Positions 62,919 to 64,000 of a DNA stretch of 64,000 nt are shown one piece after another. The first letter of the stretch is position 1; each line of letters starts with the position of its first letter. A program made the position numbers and the translations under genes. The stretch lies in assembly GCF_024692365.1 (NCBI RefSeq), contig NZ_JAILMR010000109.1, forward strand, positions 1 through 64,000, read 5' to 3'. The DNA comes from Ruminococcus sp. (GTDB lineage: Bacteria > Bacillota > Clostridia > Oscillospirales > Ruminococcaceae). The notes under the pieces were generated by a model. That model did not search any database. It had not been told where the DNA came from and saw nothing but the letters and a program-made list of their open reading frames with translations.

Positions 62919-64000
62919 TTAGTCAAAATAGCCCTTAGCAGCCAGCAGCTCAGCCAGCAGAACAGCACCGCCAGCAGCGCCTCTCAGTGTGTTGTGAGAC
63001 AGGCAAACGAACTTGTAATCGTACTGAGTATCTTCTCTCAGTCTACCGATGGAAACAGCCATGCCGCCCTCGAGGTTTCTGTCAAGCTTAGCCTGAGGTC
63101 TGTCATTCTCCTCGAAGTAGTTCAGGAACTGCTTGGGAGCGGAAGGCAGATTGATCTCCTGAGGAACACCAGCGAATTCCTTCCATGTCTGGAGGATCTC
63201 TTCCTTGCTGGGCTTGTTCTCAAAGCTTACGAATACAGCAGCAGTATGACCGTCGGAAACGGGAACTCTCAGGCACTGTGCAGTGATTGCTGGAGTTGTA
63301 GCGTCAACGATCTTGTCGCCTTCGATGTGACCCCAGATCTTCATAGGCTCCTGCTCACTCTTCTCTTCCTCGCCGCCGATATAAGGGATAACGTTATCCA
63401 GCATCTCAGGCCATGTCTCGAAAGTTCTGCCTGCGCCGCTGATTGCCTGATATGTGCAAGCCAGTGCCTTAGTTACCTTGTACTTTGCGTGCAGAGGAGC
63501 CAGTGCGGGAACGTAGCTCTGCAGTGAGCAGTTGGACTTAACAGCGATGAAGCCTCTCTTTGTGCCCAGTCTCTTTCTCTGGGAAGCGATGATCTCGATG
63601 TGCTCAGGGTTGATCTCAGGGATAACCATAGGAACATCATCAGTATGTCTGTGAGCAGAGTTGTTGGAAACAACAGGGCACTCAGCCTTTGCGTACTTCT
63701 CTTCCAGAGCTCTGATCTCGTCCTTCTTCATATCAACTGCGCAGAATACGAAGTCAACCATAGAAGCGATCTTCTCTACATCGTCCTCAGCGTTGAGAAT
63801 AACCATATCCTCCATGGATTTGGGCATAGGATCAGCCAGCTTCCACTTGCTGCCAGCAGCCTCTTTATAAGTCTTGCCTGCGCTTCTGGGGGAAGCAGCC
63901 AGACATACTACATCAAACCAGGGGTGCTTGTCGAGAAGCAGAGAAAATCTCTGACCTACCATACCGGTCGCACCGATGATACCTACCTTAAATTTCTTTT
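62919..64000 (-). CDS. asd: Aspartate-semialdehyde dehydrogenase, 5' end outside the window
   Basis: The frame continues past the internal ATG at 63962 to the window edge, with KFKVGIIGATGMVGQRFS giving the NADP-binding GxxGxxG. The gene is therefore truncated only by the window. The active-site Cys is in VKSNCSLQSYVPAL near 165, and DGHTAAVFVSFE and PSAPKQFL support the yeast/archaeal-like Asd subfamily also found in many clostridia. It supplies DapA in lysine and threonine synthesis and heads this operon. Confidence 0.93.
   Translation of the reverse strand, partial: KKFKVGIIGATGMVGQRFSLLLDKHPWFDVVCLAASPRSAGKTYKEAAGSKWKLADPMPKSMEDMVILNAEDDVEKIASMVDFVFCAVDMKKDEIRALEEKYAKAECPVVSNNSAHRHTDDVPMVIPEINPEHIEIIASQRKRLGTKRGFIAVKSNCSLQSYVPALAPLHAKYKVTKALACTYQAISGAGRTFETWPEMLDNVIPYIGGEEEKSEQEPMKIWGHIEGDKIVDATTPAITAQCLRVPVSDGHTAAVFVSFENKPSKEEILQTWKEFAGVPQEINLPSAPKQFLNYFEENDRPQAKLDRNLEGGMAVSIGRLREDTQYDYKFVCLSHNTLRGAAGGAVLLAELLAAKGYFD

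Overview
The window looks like a chromosomal segment from an anaerobic, fibre-degrading Firmicute of the genus Ruminococcus, probably near R. albus. Three things point there. A secreted GH9-CBM3c cellulase carries C-terminal modules that resemble R. albus CBM37. A GH30 enzyme and a leucine-rich-repeat protein both carry type I dockerins. The housekeeping order (rimO-pgsA, recX-recA, dapA/dapB, tsaE/tsaB, fhs) is clostridial. I recognised no tRNA, rRNA, CRISPR array, transposase or prophage. This assignment is by eye from protein motifs, not by database search.

Layout. 1-4.3 kb: a truncated secreted ORF ending in a 104-bp palindrome at the window edge, an AgrA/AgrC-type two-component pair, a lipoprotein and a DUF434 protein. 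4.5-6.6 kb: a large secreted multidomain protein. 6.8-10.1 kb: an operon whose middle gene fuses a solute-binding domain to a von Willebrand A (VWA) domain. 10.2-11.2 kb: a lipoprotein on the minus strand. 11.9-16.8 kb: a four-gene operon with a MoxR-like AAA+ ATPase, a VWA-like protein and a TelA-like helical protein. 17.0-20.5 kb: two related unknown proteins plus a sirtuin. 20.6-25.1 kb (minus): a lipoprotein, a Crp/Fnr regulator and a redox operon (ferredoxin, membrane Fe-S protein, CoA-disulfide reductase with rhodanese). 25.8-33.4 kb: GH9 cellulase, dockerin-LRR protein, dockerin-GH30 and a membrane CAP-like protein. 33.8-36.3 kb: three tandem paralogous membrane proteins and an Lgt-like protein. 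36.4-40.9 kb (minus): a cysteine operon under a T-box. 40.9-45.2 kb (minus): pgsA, rimO, recX, recA. 45.5-52.4 kb (minus): a seven-gene operon of lipoprotein, response regulator, histidine kinase, DUF1385, prmC, LRR protein and zinc ribbon, preceded by a striking array of about 24 ten-bp units. 52.4-60.5 kb (minus): GH25 lysozyme, rpiB, tsaB, tsaE, a DUF3810 peptidase-like protein and fhs. 60.6-64 kb (minus): dapB, dapA and a partial asd.

How they fit together. The secreted glycosidases and dockerin proteins serve plant-polysaccharide breakdown. The cysteine operon joins serine acetyltransferase and cysteinyl-tRNA synthetase under one tRNA-Cys sensor. The dap/asd genes make lysine and cell-wall precursors. 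The least explained parts are the MoxR/VWA/TelA-like region (6.8-16.8 kb), the HTH-paralog-sirtuin operon (17.0-20.5 kb), the three tandem membrane paralogs and the ten-bp-phased array near 52.1-52.35 kb.
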